Position numbers and translations under genes: made by a program
Part shown: one piece after another, positions 62,787 to 64,000 of the stretch
Layout of the letters: each line of letters opens with the position of its first letter
Position numbering within the stretch: position 1 is the first letter of the stretch
Assembly (NCBI RefSeq): GCF_025118155.1
Contig: NW_026251398.1
Coordinates: 620,001 to 684,000 of the forward strand
From: Cokeromyces recurvatus
Lineage: Eukaryota > Mucoromycota > Mucoromycetes > Mucorales > Mucoraceae
Length of the DNA: 64,000 nt
Direction of reading: 5' to 3'
Notes under the pieces: generated by a model
Told to the model about the DNA's origin: nothing
Seen by the model: only the letters and a program-made list of their open reading frames with translations
Database searches by the model: none

Positions 62787-63503
62787 TTATTGATTTCTCT
62801 GTGCACCTATGACAGCTAATTGGTCAGCACGTTCATTTCCATGTACACCACTATGGCCAGGAACATAAGAAAATTGTACTTCTCCTTTTCTCATATTCAT
62901 TAAATCCAAAGCACGTTCAAACAAATCTCTGTTTTCTACTTCCTTTCCATTTGATGATCGCCAACCGTTTTGTACCCAATTTTTTGACCATTTAGTAATT
63001 GCGTTAATAACATATTGTGAATCTGTTCTGATTTCTAACAAACCATCGTCATCTAGACTTTGCTCCAAGGCACAAATAACGGCTTGTATTTCTGCTCTTT
63101 GATTTGTTTGCCGAGGGCCTAGTAGAGGAGCACTTACATTGCGTGAATCATTCTCACCCCAATAAACACCGTAACCAGCTCGGGCATTGCCATAGCCATT
63201 ATTTGATGAAGCACCGTCAGTATAAACAACAGTTACGGATCCAAGATCGGATTGATTAGTTCCTTCATTAGAAGGTATCACTTGTGCATACGCATTAGAA
63301 GGTTTATTATTATAGTTCTGTTGTGACAATGTAGAGGATGATATGGATCCAGACGCACAAAAACTTTGTGCCTCTTCATAGGTATTGAATTTCTTATAAA
63401 CAGCACCACTAAAACCTTGAACATTAGCCTGACATTCAGTCCATGTACTATAAATGCCTGGCTGTCGACCTTGTCTAACTGCATAGAAACCTTGCTTAGC
63501 CAT
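62787..63503 (-). CDS. RNH1: Ribonuclease H1 with hybrid-binding domain
   Basis: Degrades the RNA strand of RNA-DNA hybrids. Single exon, 238 aa, starting MAKQGFYAVRQGRQPGIYST. The N-terminal hybrid-binding domain (about residues 4-50) has FYAVRQGRQPGIYSTWTEC and FSGAVYKKFNTYEEAQSF. A Ser/Asn-rich linker leads to the RNase H domain: VVYTDGASSNNG (first catalytic Asp), NQRAEIQAVICALE (Glu), LEIRTDSQYVINAITKW (Asp), VPGHSGVHGNERADQLA (His loop and last Asp). All four acidic residues are present. An upstream in-frame extension exists but lacks the family N-terminus, so I use this ATG. It is divergent from the SZRD1-like gene 212 bp away. Confidence 0.96.
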   Translation of the reverse strand: MAKQGFYAVRQGRQPGIYSTWTECQANVQGFSGAVYKKFNTYEEAQSFCASGSISSSTLSQQNYNNKPSNAYAQVIPSNEGTNQSDLGSVTVVYTDGASSNNGYGNARAGYGVYWGENDSRNVSAPLLGPRQTNQRAEIQAVICALEQSLDDDGLLEIRTDSQYVINAITKWSKNWVQNGWRSSNGKEVENRDLFERALDLMNMRKGEVQFSYVPGHSGVHGNERADQLAVIGAQRNQ

Positions 63504-63715
63504 GATTGTCGAAATAACTCTCTTTTTAATTAGACCAAAAATATTGTTTAATGATAAAAATAGGTATACTGAAAAAGAAAAAGAAAAAAAAAAAGCCTTC
63601 CCTGAATAATAAACCACCAGTGAAGCAGCTTTATTATTTACTGCTAAATTTCATTGGATATAAATCCAATATTTAATTATATTTTACGTCTTTTTTTTTT
63701 TTTCTTTTGTTTGTT

Positions 63716-64000
63716 ATGTCAGAAAACGATCCTTGGGATGATTGGGAAACTGCTGCAGATGCTGGTGTAAAAACTTTTCTTTTATTTCATTTATTTTAAC
63801 AATAAATTGCTTTTTATTTCTGATCATAAATATATATATTTTTTTTTTCTTTTCTTTTCTTTTTCTTTTTCTTTATAAATTAAACATTGACATAGTTAAT
63901 CGATTATAAAAAACCAGATCCAAAGACAATAACAACTAGAACAAATCAACAAATATGGCAAAAAGCGTAAACAGAATAGAATAGCTTAAAATCCAAATAA
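63716..64000 (+). CDS. SZRD1-like (SUZ domain) protein, 5' part only
   Basis: Begins MSENDPWDDWETAADAG, exon 1 63716-63769. It joins in phase at 63896 to LIDYKKPDPKTITTRTNQQI, then WQKA. The WE-x-AAD-x-G-x-ID pattern matches SUZ RNA-binding domain-containing protein 1 (SZRD1). The second exon probably ends at the GC|GTAAAC donor near 63966; otherwise a stop would follow at once and leave about 42 residues. The rest lies beyond the window. Role unknown beyond likely RNA binding. Confidence 0.65.

Overview
This window looks like nuclear DNA from an AT-rich early-diverging fungus, probably Mucoromycota and perhaps Mucorales. The reasons are the very AT-rich intergenic DNA with long poly-A/T runs, many short GT-AG introns (about 50-120 nt), and fungal housekeeping genes (peroxisomal ABCD half transporter, Rom2-type Rho GEF, SMC2, Atg8, AIP1). 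A broken IS630/Tc1-type transposase resembling those I associate with Mucorales is also present. The taxonomic call is inference. All gene models were spliced by eye; reading-frame phase was checked at the junctions for which exon coordinates are given.

Layout. 0.7-9 kb: SEC63 (ER translocon) facing ESS2 (splicing factor), an unrecognised six-exon basic protein, and ribosomal protein eS19. 11-19 kb: a membrane RING-H2 E3 ligase, uracil-DNA glycosylase and condensin SMC2. 20-26 kb: a STE20/PAK-like kinase with a long Q/N/S-rich N-terminus, and the actin-disassembly factor AIP1. 26.8-29.5 kb: copy A of a 2.7-kb repeat carrying a small acidic protein gene. 30-44 kb: a stefin-like protein, a Rho1 GEF (DEP-DH-PH-CNH), eL39, ATG8, a divergent cystathionine beta-synthase, a SANT/Myb-like protein and an AVT-type amino acid transporter. 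45.5-47.7 kb: a degenerate transposase relic followed by a more complete but frameshifted IS630/Tc1-type element. 48-57 kb: a MINPP-like histidine phosphatase, DPM2, an MBOAT lysophospholipid acyltransferase, a SCAMP and a peroxisomal ABCD half transporter. 58.4-61.1 kb: copy B of the repeat, inverted relative to copy A and carrying a diverged paralogue of the same small gene. 62.8-64 kb: RNase H1 and the start of an SZRD1-like gene that runs off the window.

Most genes are ordinary housekeeping genes with no operon-like logic. Several sit close as convergent pairs; DPM2 and the acyltransferase overlap by 17 coding bases. The most unusual structure is the inverted repeat pair. Two 2.7-kb copies about 29 kb apart both end at a long poly-A/T tract and share near-identical outer flanks. 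The central exon of the small gene (96 and 95 aa, ending in GHIW) has diverged strongly. That pattern suggests flank homogenisation with a diversifying core, and the pair could allow inversion of the 29-kb interval.
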